A stretch of DNA of 64,000 nucleotides. It comes from Antarcticimicrobium sp040365005 (GTDB lineage Bacteria > Pseudomonadota > Alphaproteobacteria > Rhodobacterales > Rhodobacteraceae). Position numbers and translations under genes: made by a program. The stretch is from the NCBI RefSeq assembly GCF_040365005.1, contig NZ_BAABWV010000004.1, forward strand, positions 1 through 64,000, in the 5' to 3' direction. Below, one piece after another: positions 7,040 to 14,926 of this stretch. Position 1 is the first letter of the stretch. Each line of letters begins with the position of its first letter. The notes below the pieces were generated by a model. It was given only the letters and a program-made list of their open reading frames with translations, was not told the DNA's origin and searched no databases.

Positions 7040-8953
7040 ATGACAAAAAGTACTTTCAAAACCGACTTGGAGGGGTGGACCACCACCAACGACACGCAGC
7101 TTTTCGACGCTGTCGATGGCGATCCCGCCGGCAGTTTGCGCGGCATCGAGAAGGGCAACGATACTTGGTATTTTCTGGCCCCCGATGCCTATCTGGGCGA
7201 CCAGTCCGATTATTATGGTGGTTCGATCAGTTTCGACATGAAGCAGGACACCACCGCCAACCAGTTCAGTGATATCGACATCATTCTCACCGGCGGCGGG
7301 ATGGATCTGGTTCTGGACATAGGCGACAACCCGGGCACCGACTGGACCTCCTACTCGGCCAATCTGTCACTGGGCGGCGGCTGGCGGATCGACAGCCTGT
7401 CCGGCTCGGTGGCGAGCGAGGCGCAGATCCAGTCGGTTCTGGCCGATCTCGAATCGCTCTCTGTCCGTGGCGAGTTCGTCAACGGCAACACGGACGATGC
7501 CAGCAACCTCGATAATTTCTCGATGGTCAAGGAACCGGCGACGCCGCCCGAGTACATCGGCGTGAAGATCGATTCTACCTTTGACACCGGGCTGGACGGC
7601 TGGTCCTTCGTTGCCGACGTCAAGGCCTTCGATTGGGTCGATACCGGCGGCAACCCCGGCGGTTATGTCGAGGCGGTCGACTATGCCACCGGCGCCGTAT
7701 GGTATTTCGTGGCGCCCGAGAAATACCTCGGCGACAAATCGGCCTATGCCGGCGGCGAGCTGGAGTTCGACCTCAAGCAATCCTCGCTCAGCAGCCAATT
7801 CGACGACGAGGATGTGGTGATCACCGGCGGTGGCAAGACCATCGCGCTCAGCACCGAGGACAACCCCGGGCTCGACTGGACCCATTATGCGGTCTCGCTG
7901 GACACGGACAGCGACTGGCGGCTGGGGTCGATATCGGGCGAAGCGGCGAGTCAGGCCGATATCGACGCGGTTCTCGCCGATGTGACCAGCCTGTGGATTC
8001 GCGGCGAATACGTGAATGGTGCGGACACCGGCGGGCTGGACAATGTCCGGCTGAGCCCCGACCCCTCGGCGGTCCGGGTCCTGTCCGACACCACGCTGGG
8101 GGAGTTGCTGTCGAACCACGACACGCTGTCGGATGCGCTGGCAGCGACCGAGGGTGGCAACGTGGTGCAGATCAACAAGGCCACCGCGGTGACCGAGGAC
8201 AGCTATACGGTCGCCGACAACGGGCTGACCGTGACCTCGAACCGGGCCATCGGCGCCGAACTCAAGCTTGACGGGGTGACCAGCCTGACGTTGTCAGGTG
8301 ACAATGACCTCGACGCAACCGGCAACACCCGGAAAAACACGCTGATCGGATCGGATGGCGACAACACGCTCACCGGGCGGGGCGGGCGCGACGTGCTGAC
8401 CGGCGGCGACGGTGACGACCACCTCCTGGGGGGCAACAAGGCCGACAAGCTGTTCGGCAACAAGGGCGCCGACAGCCTGTTCGGCGAGAACGGCAACGAC
8501 ACGCTGAAGGGCGGCAACGGCAGGGACCTGCTCGACGGCGGCCTCCACAACGACCTGCTGCTGGGTGGAAACCTTGGCGACAAGCTGCTCGGCAACAAGG
8601 GCGCCGACGAGCTTTTCGGCCAGAATGGAGCCGACAAGCTCAAGGGCGGTAACGGCGGGGATCTGCTGGACGGTGGGGCCGGAAACGACAAGCTCTACGG
8701 CGGGATTGGCGACGATACGTTCCAGTTCTCGGACGGGTCCGGCCTCGACACTCTCTTCGATTTCGAGGCATCGAACGATGACGAAAAGATCGACCTGTCC
8801 GGCATGACCGCGATCACCGGTTTCACCGATCTGGTGAACAACCACATGACCAAGGACGGGGCCGACGTTGTGATCGACGCCACCGGCGGCGATGTCATCA
8901 CCTTGGCGGGGGTCCAACTGGCGAACCTGGACACGGTCGACTTCCTGTTCTGA
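7040..8953 (+). CDS. Laminin-B-like / RTX calcium-binding secreted protein
   Basis: A 637-residue protein without a Sec signal. Two related N-terminal modules (about residues 8-160 and 180-345) each contain WYFLAP/WYFVAP, YLGD, FD(M/L)KQ and an ITGGGK-type turn, resembling the laminin IV/B domain found in extracellular proteins. Residues about 425-565 are RTX nonapeptides of the GGxGxDxLx type, which fold on calcium outside the cell. The C-terminus (ITGFTDLVNN... ending in DTVDFLF) is the type I secretion-like tail common in roseobacter RTX proteins. No ABC exporter or membrane fusion gene is adjacent, so secretion must use a system elsewhere. Likely an adhesin or matrix protein; low-oxygen control is suggested by its promoter. 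Confidence 0.85.
   Translation: MTKSTFKTDLEGWTTTNDTQLFDAVDGDPAGSLRGIEKGNDTWYFLAPDAYLGDQSDYYGGSISFDMKQDTTANQFSDIDIILTGGGMDLVLDIGDNPGTDWTSYSANLSLGGGWRIDSLSGSVASEAQIQSVLADLESLSVRGEFVNGNTDDASNLDNFSMVKEPATPPEYIGVKIDSTFDTGLDGWSFVADVKAFDWVDTGGNPGGYVEAVDYATGAVWYFVAPEKYLGDKSAYAGGELEFDLKQSSLSSQFDDEDVVITGGGKTIALSTEDNPGLDWTHYAVSLDTDSDWRLGSISGEAASQADIDAVLADVTSLWIRGEYVNGADTGGLDNVRLSPDPSAVRVLSDTTLGELLSNHDTLSDALAATEGGNVVQINKATAVTEDSYTVADNGLTVTSNRAIGAELKLDGVTSLTLSGDNDLDATGNTRKNTLIGSDGDNTLTGRGGRDVLTGGDGDDHLLGGNKADKLFGNKGADSLFGENGNDTLKGGNGRDLLDGGLHNDLLLGGNLGDKLLGNKGADELFGQNGADKLKGGNGGDLLDGGAGNDKLYGGIGDDTFQFSDGSGLDTLFDFEASNDDEKIDLSGMTAITGFTDLVNNHMTKDGADVVIDATGGDVITLAGVQLANLDTVDFLF
8423..8692 (+). repeat. Two tandem 135-bp units inside the RTX region
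   Basis: Five RTX nonapeptides beginning LLGGN at 8423 are repeated as a block from 8558 with the same 45-residue register (both contain NKGAD, LFG, LKGGNG and DLLDGG in the same order). The DNA is similar but diverged between copies. This is an internal duplication of a five-nonapeptide super-unit, not a mobile element. Confidence 0.8.
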
Positions 8954-8973
8954 GCCGCGCCGGAATCGCCATC

Positions 8974-8999
8974 GGGCGGCCCCTCGCGGGGGGCCGCCC
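8974..8999 (+). terminator. Hairpin after the RTX gene
   Basis: GGGCGGCCCC (8974-8983) pairs perfectly with GGGGCCGCCC (8990-8999) around a 6-nt loop, 20 bp after the stop codon. There is no clear T-tract, so it may be a weak or Rho-assisted terminator or a 3' stabiliser. Confidence 0.6.
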
Positions 9000-9103
9000 A
9001 GTTGTCCTTGGCCCCCAGCCGCAGGGCAGCGAGGGCTCATCGAAAAAATTCCGAAGAAGCGCTTGCGCCCCTCGGATTTTGCGTCTAACTAGCCGCCCAC
9101 GGC

Positions 9104-9178
<75 letters not shown>

Positions 9179-9488
9179 TTTTCGGTCGGCTTTATAACCA
9201 CGACACGCATCTCGCCCGCACGAGATCACTGTTTGACCCGCCTCTGCGGCCCCCCCCCGGACTGTTGACAAAGCCCTTGGTAAAGCGATTGTTTTCGTTC
9301 CACCAATAGGGGGAAAGATCCTCGCCGCGCCCTGCGGCCCGGCGAAGCTGGCCAGTTCCGATCCGTTGTTGCGCGCAGGCCGAAAAGGCAGCGGACCGAA
9401 ACGGCACGGTCACCGATAGAGAGCGCGACGCGAGATCACGCCCCCACTGCATCGGTCGAGGCCCGAAGATCGCCCCGCCATGTCCCTG
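9179..9488. other. Gene-free stretch (310 bp)
   Basis: Between tRNA-Thr and the end of ubiV there is no convincing coding frame on either strand. The region contains a run of eight C (about 9251-9258) and no repeat or hairpin with a T-tract that I can support. It is probably the merged 3' regions of two convergent units. Confidence 0.6.
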
Positions 9489-10406
9489 TCAGGTCGATGC
9501 CCGGGCCGTTCCCTCGATGCGGCGATATCCGGCGGCGCCGAAATAGAACCCGTTGCTGAGGCTGGTTTCGCCGCAAAGCGCACGCAGCCGCGCGTCGGCC
9601 TCACCGACCGCACAGGCGCCGTCGAGAACATCACGAAACGCCCAGGCCACCTCAACCATATCCACCGCCTGCGGCATCAGTCGCAGGTGGCTCACGCCCA
9701 TCGTCTTGATTGCCTCGGTCTCGGGCAACAGATCGACATAGCTTTCCGACAGGGTCTGAATCCCGTTCACCCGCAGGATCGGATGATCATCGCGGGTGGA
9801 CAGGGGCATCCCGTCCGGGTCGTTCTCGCAGACGAACTGGCAGTTGTCCTTGGTCCGGCCATGGGCGCGCGCGTGATAGCAACGCGCCGAGACCGCCAGC
9901 GGGGCACGGCCAAAGACCTGCATCTCCACCCCCAGCCCCAGATCGCGCGCCGCCCGTGCCGCCACCGCCACCGCCTCGCGCGGAAGCTCGACCGGCAGGG
10001 TGACATGGGTCGCCCCCTGCCCCGCCATCCAGGCGATGGTGGCCTCGTTATAGGCGTTCAGGAACGGCCCGACCCGGTGCGGACGCCTTTCGCGCGCGAA
10101 CAGCCCCGCCGCGTTGTTGATTTCGACCTCCGGGCTGTCCATCCCGGCGAGATCCGCCGTGGCCTTACGTTCCCGCGCCAGCATCACCTCGGCCAGAGAC
10201 GAGACGATCACCGTCTTGCCGGCCCGCTCCAGCCGTTCGATCGTGGCGGGCAGATCGGCCTCGTGAAAGGGCGCCCGCTTGGAGCAGATCACCTCGCCGA
10301 GGTACACCTCGTCGACCGGGGCCTCGTCGGCGATGCGGGCATAGAAATCGCGCCGCTCGTCGCGGCTCCAGTGATAGGCAATCGGCCCGAGTGTGAGGTT
10401 TTCCAT
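9489..10406 (-). CDS. ubiV: O2-independent ubiquinone hydroxylase subunit UbiV (U32 peptidase family)
   Basis: UbiV and UbiU form a heterodimer with [4Fe-4S] clusters that carries out the ring hydroxylations of ubiquinone synthesis without O2. This 305-residue protein has four cysteines placed like the E. coli cluster ligands: C41 (VICSKR), C176, C189 and C193 (RCYHAR, DNCQFVC). The chosen start MENLTLGP (10406) matches the family N-terminus and leaves 5 bp after ubiU; an in-frame ATG at 10421 would add five residues and overlap ubiU. The frame continues open far upstream antisense to ubiU, but that part is not coding. In Rhodobacter-type bacteria this pathway serves anaerobic respiration. 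Confidence 0.93.
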   Translation of the reverse strand: MENLTLGPIAYHWSRDERRDFYARIADEAPVDEVYLGEVICSKRAPFHEADLPATIERLERAGKTVIVSSLAEVMLARERKATADLAGMDSPEVEINNAAGLFARERRPHRVGPFLNAYNEATIAWMAGQGATHVTLPVELPREAVAVAARAARDLGLGVEMQVFGRAPLAVSARCYHARAHGRTKDNCQFVCENDPDGMPLSTRDDHPILRVNGIQTLSESYVDLLPETEAIKTMGVSHLRLMPQAVDMVEVAWAFRDVLDGACAVGEADARLRALCGETSLSNGFYFGAAGYRRIEGTARAST

Positions 10407-10411
10407 GTCCG

Positions 10412-11413
10412 TTACCGCCATTTCTTGGTCTCGAAGGCGCCCTGGGTCTGTTTCTGGCCCTCGGTCAACGCCACGAGGTCGTCGATATTCGCCTTGCGCC
10501 CGGCGCGGATGTCGTCCACCGCGCGGCGAAACGCCGAGACGACGCTGCGCACATAGGCCTTGGAGCGTTGCCGCCCCTCGATCTTGAAGGCATGCACGCC
10601 GGCGTCGATCAGCTCGGGAAGCAGGCGCGACAGGTTCAGGCTGACCGGCTCCTCGAAGGCGTAATAGCCCTCGGGCCGGTGCGGGGCGGTGTAGCGCCCC
10701 TTGCAGATGGTGGGATAGCCGGCCTTTTCCTCGGGGCCGAAACGGTCGATGGTGAACCCGCCAAGGCAGCTCGACATCTCTCCCGTGGCCTCGTCGCGGA
10801 TGTATTCCACGTCGGAGGCGGGCGAGCAGACCCCGTCCATGTTGGTCGACTGGCCGGTGAGGTAATTGGTCAGGCTGCACCGCCCTTCGACCATCAGCCC
10901 GTGATTGCCAAAGATGAAGGTCTCGATCTCGCAGGGGATGTCCTGCCGAATCTTGCGGATCTCGGGGATCGTCAGGATGCGCGGCAGAACCACGCGTTTT
11001 ACCCCGAAGTTCTGCACGTAGTAACGGATCGCCTCGGGGCTGGAGGCGGCCGCCTGCACCGACAGGTGCAATCGGACGCCCGGGTGGGTGCGCGCGATAT
11101 AGTCGGCCACCCCCATGTCGGCGACGATGAAGGCATCCACCCCGAACCGCGCCCCTGTATCGGCCGCCTGTCGCCACAGGTCCACCTTGCCCGCCGGCGG
11201 ATAGGTGTTGAGCGCCAGCAGCACCTTGGTGCCGCGCGCATGGGCATAGGCCACCGCCGCCTCCAACTCCTCGGGGGTGAAGTTCAGCCCCGGGAAGTTG
11301 CGCGCGTTGGTGGCGTCCTGGAACCCGCAATAGACGGCATCGGCCCCCGCATCGACAGCGGTGCGCAAGGCCGCCGGGGTTCCGGCCGGGCAGATCAGTT
11401 CGGCAAGGCTCAT
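10412..11413 (-). CDS. ubiU: O2-independent ubiquinone hydroxylase subunit UbiU (U32 peptidase family)
   Basis: A 333-residue protein of the U32 family. The N-terminus ELICPAGTPAALRTAVDAGADAVYCG is the U32 barrel start, and a run of cysteines (C161, C179, C196, C216, C237; in GRCSLTN, DGVCSPA, MSSCLGG and PTICKGR) includes the cluster ligands expected of UbiU. It partners UbiV in O2-independent ring hydroxylation of ubiquinone precursors. Its ATG overlaps the ubiT stop in an ATGA (11410-11413). Despite older names for the family, a protease role is unlikely in this gene context. Confidence 0.94.
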   Translation of the reverse strand: MSLAELICPAGTPAALRTAVDAGADAVYCGFQDATNARNFPGLNFTPEELEAAVAYAHARGTKVLLALNTYPPAGKVDLWRQAADTGARFGVDAFIVADMGVADYIARTHPGVRLHLSVQAAASSPEAIRYYVQNFGVKRVVLPRILTIPEIRKIRQDIPCEIETFIFGNHGLMVEGRCSLTNYLTGQSTNMDGVCSPASDVEYIRDEATGEMSSCLGGFTIDRFGPEEKAGYPTICKGRYTAPHRPEGYYAFEEPVSLNLSRLLPELIDAGVHAFKIEGRQRSKAYVRSVVSAFRRAVDDIRAGRKANIDDLVALTEGQKQTQGAFETKKWR

Positions 11414-11940
11414 CCTTCACCTCTTGGCATGGCATCATCGGAATACTTGCGGCGCAGCCGCGCCAGGATCGCGCGGCCGGGCGGGCCGAACATCGCCGCC
11501 GTTTCCTCGGCGATGGAGCCGTCCACGTCGTCCAGCGCGTTGCGCAGGCGCACCACCGCCTCGGTATCGCCGGTGATCTCCAAGGCGCGCGAGAAAAAGG
11601 CGGCGTCGCCGTCCTCCTCGGAATCGAGCAGTTCCAGCAGCATCAGGAACCGGCCGCGGATGGTCGCCCCGGCCTCGGGCAGCGCATCTCGGGACACGGC
11701 GCGAAACAACAGCGCCTTTGGGTCGGGACGCAGATGCAGCGCAAAGGGCAGTTCGACCGGGTCGATCACGAAATCGGTGCCCTGATGCGGCCCCAGCCGC
11801 GCGAAAAGCGAGCTGTGGCGCGCCGCGACACGGCGAACGACCCGGCCAAGGATCGGCTGGGCCAGGGCGGCGGCAAGGCGCGCGAACGCGCCCGTTCCGG
11901 GCGGTCGGGGCGGCAGCACCACCCCTTGATCGACGGTCAT
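11410..11940 (-). CDS. ubiT: UbiT, SCP2-domain lipid carrier for anaerobic ubiquinone synthesis
   Basis: A 176-residue protein with an SCP2 sterol-carrier-like domain through its central part (residues about 40-130, containing GTDFVIDPVELPFALHL and ATIRGRFLMLLELLDSEEDGDAAFFSRALEITGD). UbiT is the accessory lipid-binding factor of the UbiTUV pathway and is thought to hold the hydrophobic quinone intermediates. The gene overlaps both neighbours by 4 bp (ATGA with ygfA at 11937-11940 and with ubiU at 11410-11413), which indicates tight co-translation. Confidence 0.88.
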   Translation of the reverse strand: MTVDQGVVLPPRPPGTGAFARLAAALAQPILGRVVRRVAARHSSLFARLGPHQGTDFVIDPVELPFALHLRPDPKALLFRAVSRDALPEAGATIRGRFLMLLELLDSEEDGDAAFFSRALEITGDTEAVVRLRNALDDVDGSIAEETAAMFGPPGRAILARLRRKYSDDAMPRGEG

Positions 11941-12638
11941 GAGCGGCTCTCCTCCGGGAACTGGACCCCCGCCTCGGTCACGATGGTGGCGAGCGGGATG
12001 TCATGGGGTTGCGGGTAGATCGAGGCAAGGCGCGCCGCCTGCAGACCGATCCCGATGGTGAACGGGCATGGCGCACAACCCGCCAGCGTGCGGTCGAAAT
12101 AGCCGCCGCCATAGCCCAGGCGATACCCTTGCCCGTCCCAGCCCATCAGCGGCGCCAGCATGATATCGGGAAACAGCGGATCGGCCTCGGGCGGCGGCAC
12201 CGGGATGTTCCAGTCGCCGCGCACCATCTTCGTGTCCGGGGTCCAGCGGCGAAACGCCAACGGCGCGGATTTGACCTCGACCACCGGCAGAGCGACGATG
12301 ACCCCGGCGGCATGCCATTCGCCCATCAGCGGGCGCAGGTCCGGCTCTCCCTTGATCGGCCAATAGGCGGACAGAACCCTGCCCCGCAGCGAGCCGAACC
12401 GCGCCTCGAGCAGGTCGCGCAGGTGGCCGGACAGCACCTCTCCCACCCTGCGCCGGGTCTCGACGCTCAGCGCCTGCCGCGCGGCGCGCAACCGCGCCCG
12501 CTCGGCTCGGCGCCAGCGTGCCACGTCGCGGGCTTGTGCGGGGTCCACTGCCAACGGGTCGAAATAATCCGGCGCGACCTCTCCCGCCATGCAGGGGGGA
12601 GAGGCATAACCGCCGGTCCCGTCGTGATCTTGTGTCAT
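11937..12638 (-). CDS. 5-formyltetrahydrofolate cyclo-ligase
   Basis: This 233-residue enzyme of the YgfA/MTHFS family converts 5-formyl-THF to 5,10-methenyl-THF using ATP. Visible family elements are RAARQALSVETRRRVGEVLSGHL, the AYWPIKGEPDLRPLM substrate loop, and the C-terminal motif MLAPLMGWDGQGYRLGYGGGYFDRTL that binds nucleotide. The ATG at 12638 is chosen because GAGGAGG lies about 7 bp before it; an open frame extends upstream but has no such signal. It is fused by a 4-bp overlap to ubiT, an unexpected partner that may simply reflect operon packing. Confidence 0.9.
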   Translation of the reverse strand: MTQDHDGTGGYASPPCMAGEVAPDYFDPLAVDPAQARDVARWRRAERARLRAARQALSVETRRRVGEVLSGHLRDLLEARFGSLRGRVLSAYWPIKGEPDLRPLMGEWHAAGVIVALPVVEVKSAPLAFRRWTPDTKMVRGDWNIPVPPPEADPLFPDIMLAPLMGWDGQGYRLGYGGGYFDRTLAGCAPCPFTIGIGLQAARLASIYPQPHDIPLATIVTEAGVQFPEESRS

Positions 12639-12714
12639 TCCCGTCCTCCTCGCATCCCGGGCGTGCCCGCCGCATCGCCGGCGGGCCTGGCGCGGGCCAT
12701 TTCCGCGTGCCGTC

Positions 12715-13173
12715 TCACCGCAGAACCGGCGTCGTGGCACCGTCTGCCCTCCCCGCGTCCTCGACCGCCATGTGCAGGGATCGCGCGATGCGCTCGGCGG
12801 CCTGGATCACGTGGCGCGCGCCCTCGGGCGGGCAGACCTCCTGCGCGGTCTCGCGGAACAACATCAGCCAACGATCGAAATGCGCCCATGTCACCGGCAG
12901 CCGCGCATGGGCCGGAACCGGCGCCCCGTGATAGCGTCCGGTCATCAGCGCCACCGAGGACCAGAAAGCCACCATGCGCTCCAGGTGCGGTCCCCAATCG
13001 GTGATCCGCGCCTCGAAGATCGGCCCCAGCATGGCATCGCCGCGCACCTTGCCGTAAAATCGGTGCACGAGGTCGGCGAGCATCGCCTCGTCAAGGCCCG
13101 TCCGCGCCATCAGCGCGGCCGTCACGTCCGGTCGGGCCGAGGCGATACGCGGTGTCATGTCGGAACGGTTCAT
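12715..13173 (-). CDS. Group III truncated hemoglobin
   Basis: A 152-residue globin of the truncated class III type: MLADLVHRFYGKVRGDAMLGPIFE, WGPHLERMVAFWSSVALMTGRYHGAP (distal-side region), and HARLPVTWAHFDRWLMLFRETAQEVCPPEGA, where the histidine before FDRW is the likely proximal ligand. Such proteins bind O2 and NO and are often in NO-stress regulons. ATG 13173 is preceded by CGGGAG at a good distance; ATG 13158 is an alternative. It is divergent from an NsrR-like gene with a palindrome between them, which supports a role in NO detoxification or sensing. Confidence 0.88.
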   Translation of the reverse strand: MNRSDMTPRIASARPDVTAALMARTGLDEAMLADLVHRFYGKVRGDAMLGPIFEARITDWGPHLERMVAFWSSVALMTGRYHGAPVPAHARLPVTWAHFDRWLMLFRETAQEVCPPEGARHVIQAAERIARSLHMAVEDAGRADGATTPVLR

Positions 13174-13223
13174 CAAGGCACTCCCGGATTCGCGCTTGAA
13201 ATCCTGCGTATCGCCGCTAATAA

Positions 13224-13236
13224 GTATTGTAAATAC
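13224..13236. promoter_or_regulatory. Candidate NsrR/Rrf2 operator
   Basis: GTATT-GTA-AATAC is a perfect inverted repeat in the 89-bp divergent promoter between the globin gene and the Rrf2-family gene. It lies in the only AT-rich part of that gap, and Rrf2 family repressors typically bind AT-rich palindromes in their own promoters. A single site could control both directions. Confidence 0.6.
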
Positions 13237-13262
13237 CCATTCAAAAGGATCCCCCTGCGATC

Positions 13263-13679
13263 ATGCGCCTCACCTCTTTCACCGACTACGGGCTGCGTAT
13301 GCTGATGCGCATGGCCAGCGCACCGGAGCGCGCCTTTTCCACCGCCGAACTGGCGGAGGAGTTCCAGCTGTCGCGCAACCATCTGGCCAAGATCATGCAG
13401 CGCCTGTCGCGTGCGGGGTTCATTGAAACGCGCCGGGGCGGCGGCGGCGGGGCCATCCTGGCGCGCCCGGCCGAAGAGATCCGCCTCGGATCGGTGGTCC
13501 GGCTGCTGGAGCAGGATCAACCGCTGGTCGAATGCCTTGGCGCGGACGGGGGAAATTGCGTCATCGACGGACAATGCCGGCTCAAGGTGCGGTTCCGCAG
13601 CGCCGAGGCCGCGTTCCTGGCCGACCTCGACCGCTCGACCCTGGCCGATGTCGCCTTGAGCCCGGCACCAACGGCATGA
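13263..13679 (+). CDS. Rrf2 family transcriptional regulator, NsrR-like
   Basis: A 138-residue Rrf2 repressor. The winged helix spans residues about 1-65 (MRLTSFTDYGLRMLMRMA, FQLSRNHLAKIMQRLSRAGFIETRRG), followed by the dimerisation helix and three cysteines C91, C99 and C105 (C-x7-C-x5-C), the kind of Fe-S cluster loop used by NsrR to sense nitric oxide. Closest named relative by pattern is NsrR; IscR-type proteins have a different cysteine spacing. Divergence from a globin gene supports an NO-responsive role. Confidence 0.85.
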   Translation: MRLTSFTDYGLRMLMRMASAPERAFSTAELAEEFQLSRNHLAKIMQRLSRAGFIETRRGGGGGAILARPAEEIRLGSVVRLLEQDQPLVECLGADGGNCVIDGQCRLKVRFRSAEAAFLADLDRSTLADVALSPAPTA

Positions 13680-13704
13680 CCCGAGAAGACAGGAGGACCG
13701 ACCG

Positions 13705-13992
13705 ATGACAACAATCGAACGCGACGGCGACGGGTTCGCAGTGGATGCAACCCTGCTGGCCGAGGCACTGGGGCTGACGCCGGCACAGGTCAAGGAGCGG
13801 ATGCGCGATGGCCGGATCACCTCGCGCTGCGAAGCGGGCGTGGACGAGGACAAGGGCCGCTGGCGCCTGACCTTTCACCACGGGTCGAAAGCCTGCCGGT
13901 TCATCGTCGATGACAGCGGCCACCTGCTGACCCGTGCCAGCTTTCCCGTGCGCCCGCGCGGGGCGGCGCAAAAGAAAGACGACGACCGCTAA
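13705..13992 (+). CDS. DUF6522 family protein
   Basis: A 95-residue soluble protein beginning MTTIERDGDGFAVDATLLAEALGL. The central VKERMRDGRITSRCEAGVDEDKGRWRLTFHHGSKACRFIVDDSGHLL matches the small DUF6522 family of Rhodobacteraceae, and RTSFPVRPRG-like ends are typical. AGGAGG precedes the ATG by 8 bp. It follows the NsrR-like gene by 25 bp and is probably co-transcribed with it, hinting at a nitrogen-oxide-related role that is otherwise unproven. Confidence 0.78.
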   Translation: MTTIERDGDGFAVDATLLAEALGLTPAQVKERMRDGRITSRCEAGVDEDKGRWRLTFHHGSKACRFIVDDSGHLLTRASFPVRPRGAAQKKDDDR

Positions 13993-14140
13993 GCGCCGGG
14001 GCGCGCGCCCCTCCCCGCCCCCGCAACGCGGACGTTTGAAACCAACGGTCAACCCCTTGGCACCGGCGGTCATGTCCGGATCGCCCCGAGCGGCCTAGAC
14101 CGGCCTTCGACACATCAACACCCTGTCGAGGCAAAACCCC

Positions 14141-14503
14141 ATGAAACCCGCTTCCCTTCTTCTCGCCACCCTGATCGGCCTTGGCGCCTGTGCCGACAGC
14201 GGCGCGCGCCATGCCCCCATTCTCGACGGCCCGGAAACCGCCGCCTACCGAGCCGACCTTTCCGCCTGCCAGACGCTCGCCAAGACCCAGCGCCAGTTCG
14301 ACCAGGAAACACTGGGCGCGGCGGTGCTCGGCGCCGGTCTCGGCGCGGCCCTGGGCGCGGCGGAGGATGAAGCCACCGCCGGCGAAGGCGCCGCGGTCGG
14401 GCTGATCGGTGGTGGTCTGGCCGGCGCGGTCAACACCAGCGACCGACGCCAGGCCATCGTCATCCAGTGCCTGCGCGGGCGCGGCCACCGCGTCGTCGGC
14501 TGA
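14141..14503 (+). CDS. Glycine-zipper lipoprotein
   Basis: A 120-residue exported protein. The signal peptide ends in the lipobox LGAC (C17), so it is a lipoprotein. The mature part holds a glycine/alanine-rich helical hairpin (LGAAVLGAGLGAALGAAEDEA and GAAVGLIGGGLAGAV) separated by an acidic turn, the glycine-zipper pattern of small outer-membrane-associated proteins, and two further cysteines near residues 48 and 113. No specific function is known. It lies 15 bp before a small membrane protein gene. Confidence 0.75.
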   Translation: MKPASLLLATLIGLGACADSGARHAPILDGPETAAYRADLSACQTLAKTQRQFDQETLGAAVLGAGLGAALGAAEDEATAGEGAAVGLIGGGLAGAVNTSDRRQAIVIQCLRGRGHRVVG

Positions 14504-14517
14504 CCGGGGGCGGGGCA

Positions 14518-14895
14518 ATGACACTCACCACGCTTGCCGCGCTCGGGTTTGCCGGGCTTGCCGGGTTTGCCGCCCTGGTCCAGCTCGCCTTGATCGCAGG
14601 CGCCCCCTGGGGCGCGCTGACCTTGGCCGGGCGCTGGCCCGGGGCCCTGCCGATGCGGCTGCGCCCCGTCGCGGCGCTTCAGGCCGCCTTGCAGATGGCG
14701 ATGGCGACGGCGGTCCTGGTCGAGGCGGGCCTCGTCGCGCTTCGCCTGCCGGGTTGGTGCATCTGGGCCAGCCTGATCCTGACCGGGGTATCGGTGGGCC
14801 TGCACCTCGTGACCCCTTCGGCGGCGGAACGGCGGCTGTGGCTGCCGATCCTCTGCCTGATGATGATCTGCGGCGGGATCGTGATCATCGCCTGA
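14518..14895 (+). CDS. Small integral membrane protein (hypothetical)
   Basis: A 125-residue protein with four predicted hydrophobic segments: residues about 4-26, 45-70, 75-95 and 108-124, with few charges in between. The ATG at 14518 is preceded by GGGGGCGGGG and lies 15 bp after the lipoprotein gene. No named family is recognised. It sits just before the NAD(P)-binding protein gene and may form a small operon with it. Confidence 0.7.
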   Translation: MTLTTLAALGFAGLAGFAALVQLALIAGAPWGALTLAGRWPGALPMRLRPVAALQAALQMAMATAVLVEAGLVALRLPGWCIWASLILTGVSVGLHLVTPSAAERRLWLPILCLMMICGGIVIIA

Positions 14896-14926
14896 CACGC
14901 CGCCCGAAGCCTGAGAGGATCAAGAC

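Noticed and set aside
9489..11438. A single long open frame (about 650 codons) seeming to fuse UbiV with an upstream domain
   Set aside because: The C-terminal half is UbiV, but the upstream half is antisense-phase translation over ubiU in another frame, with arginine/glycine-rich low-complexity sequence and no similarity. UbiU has its own start at 11413.
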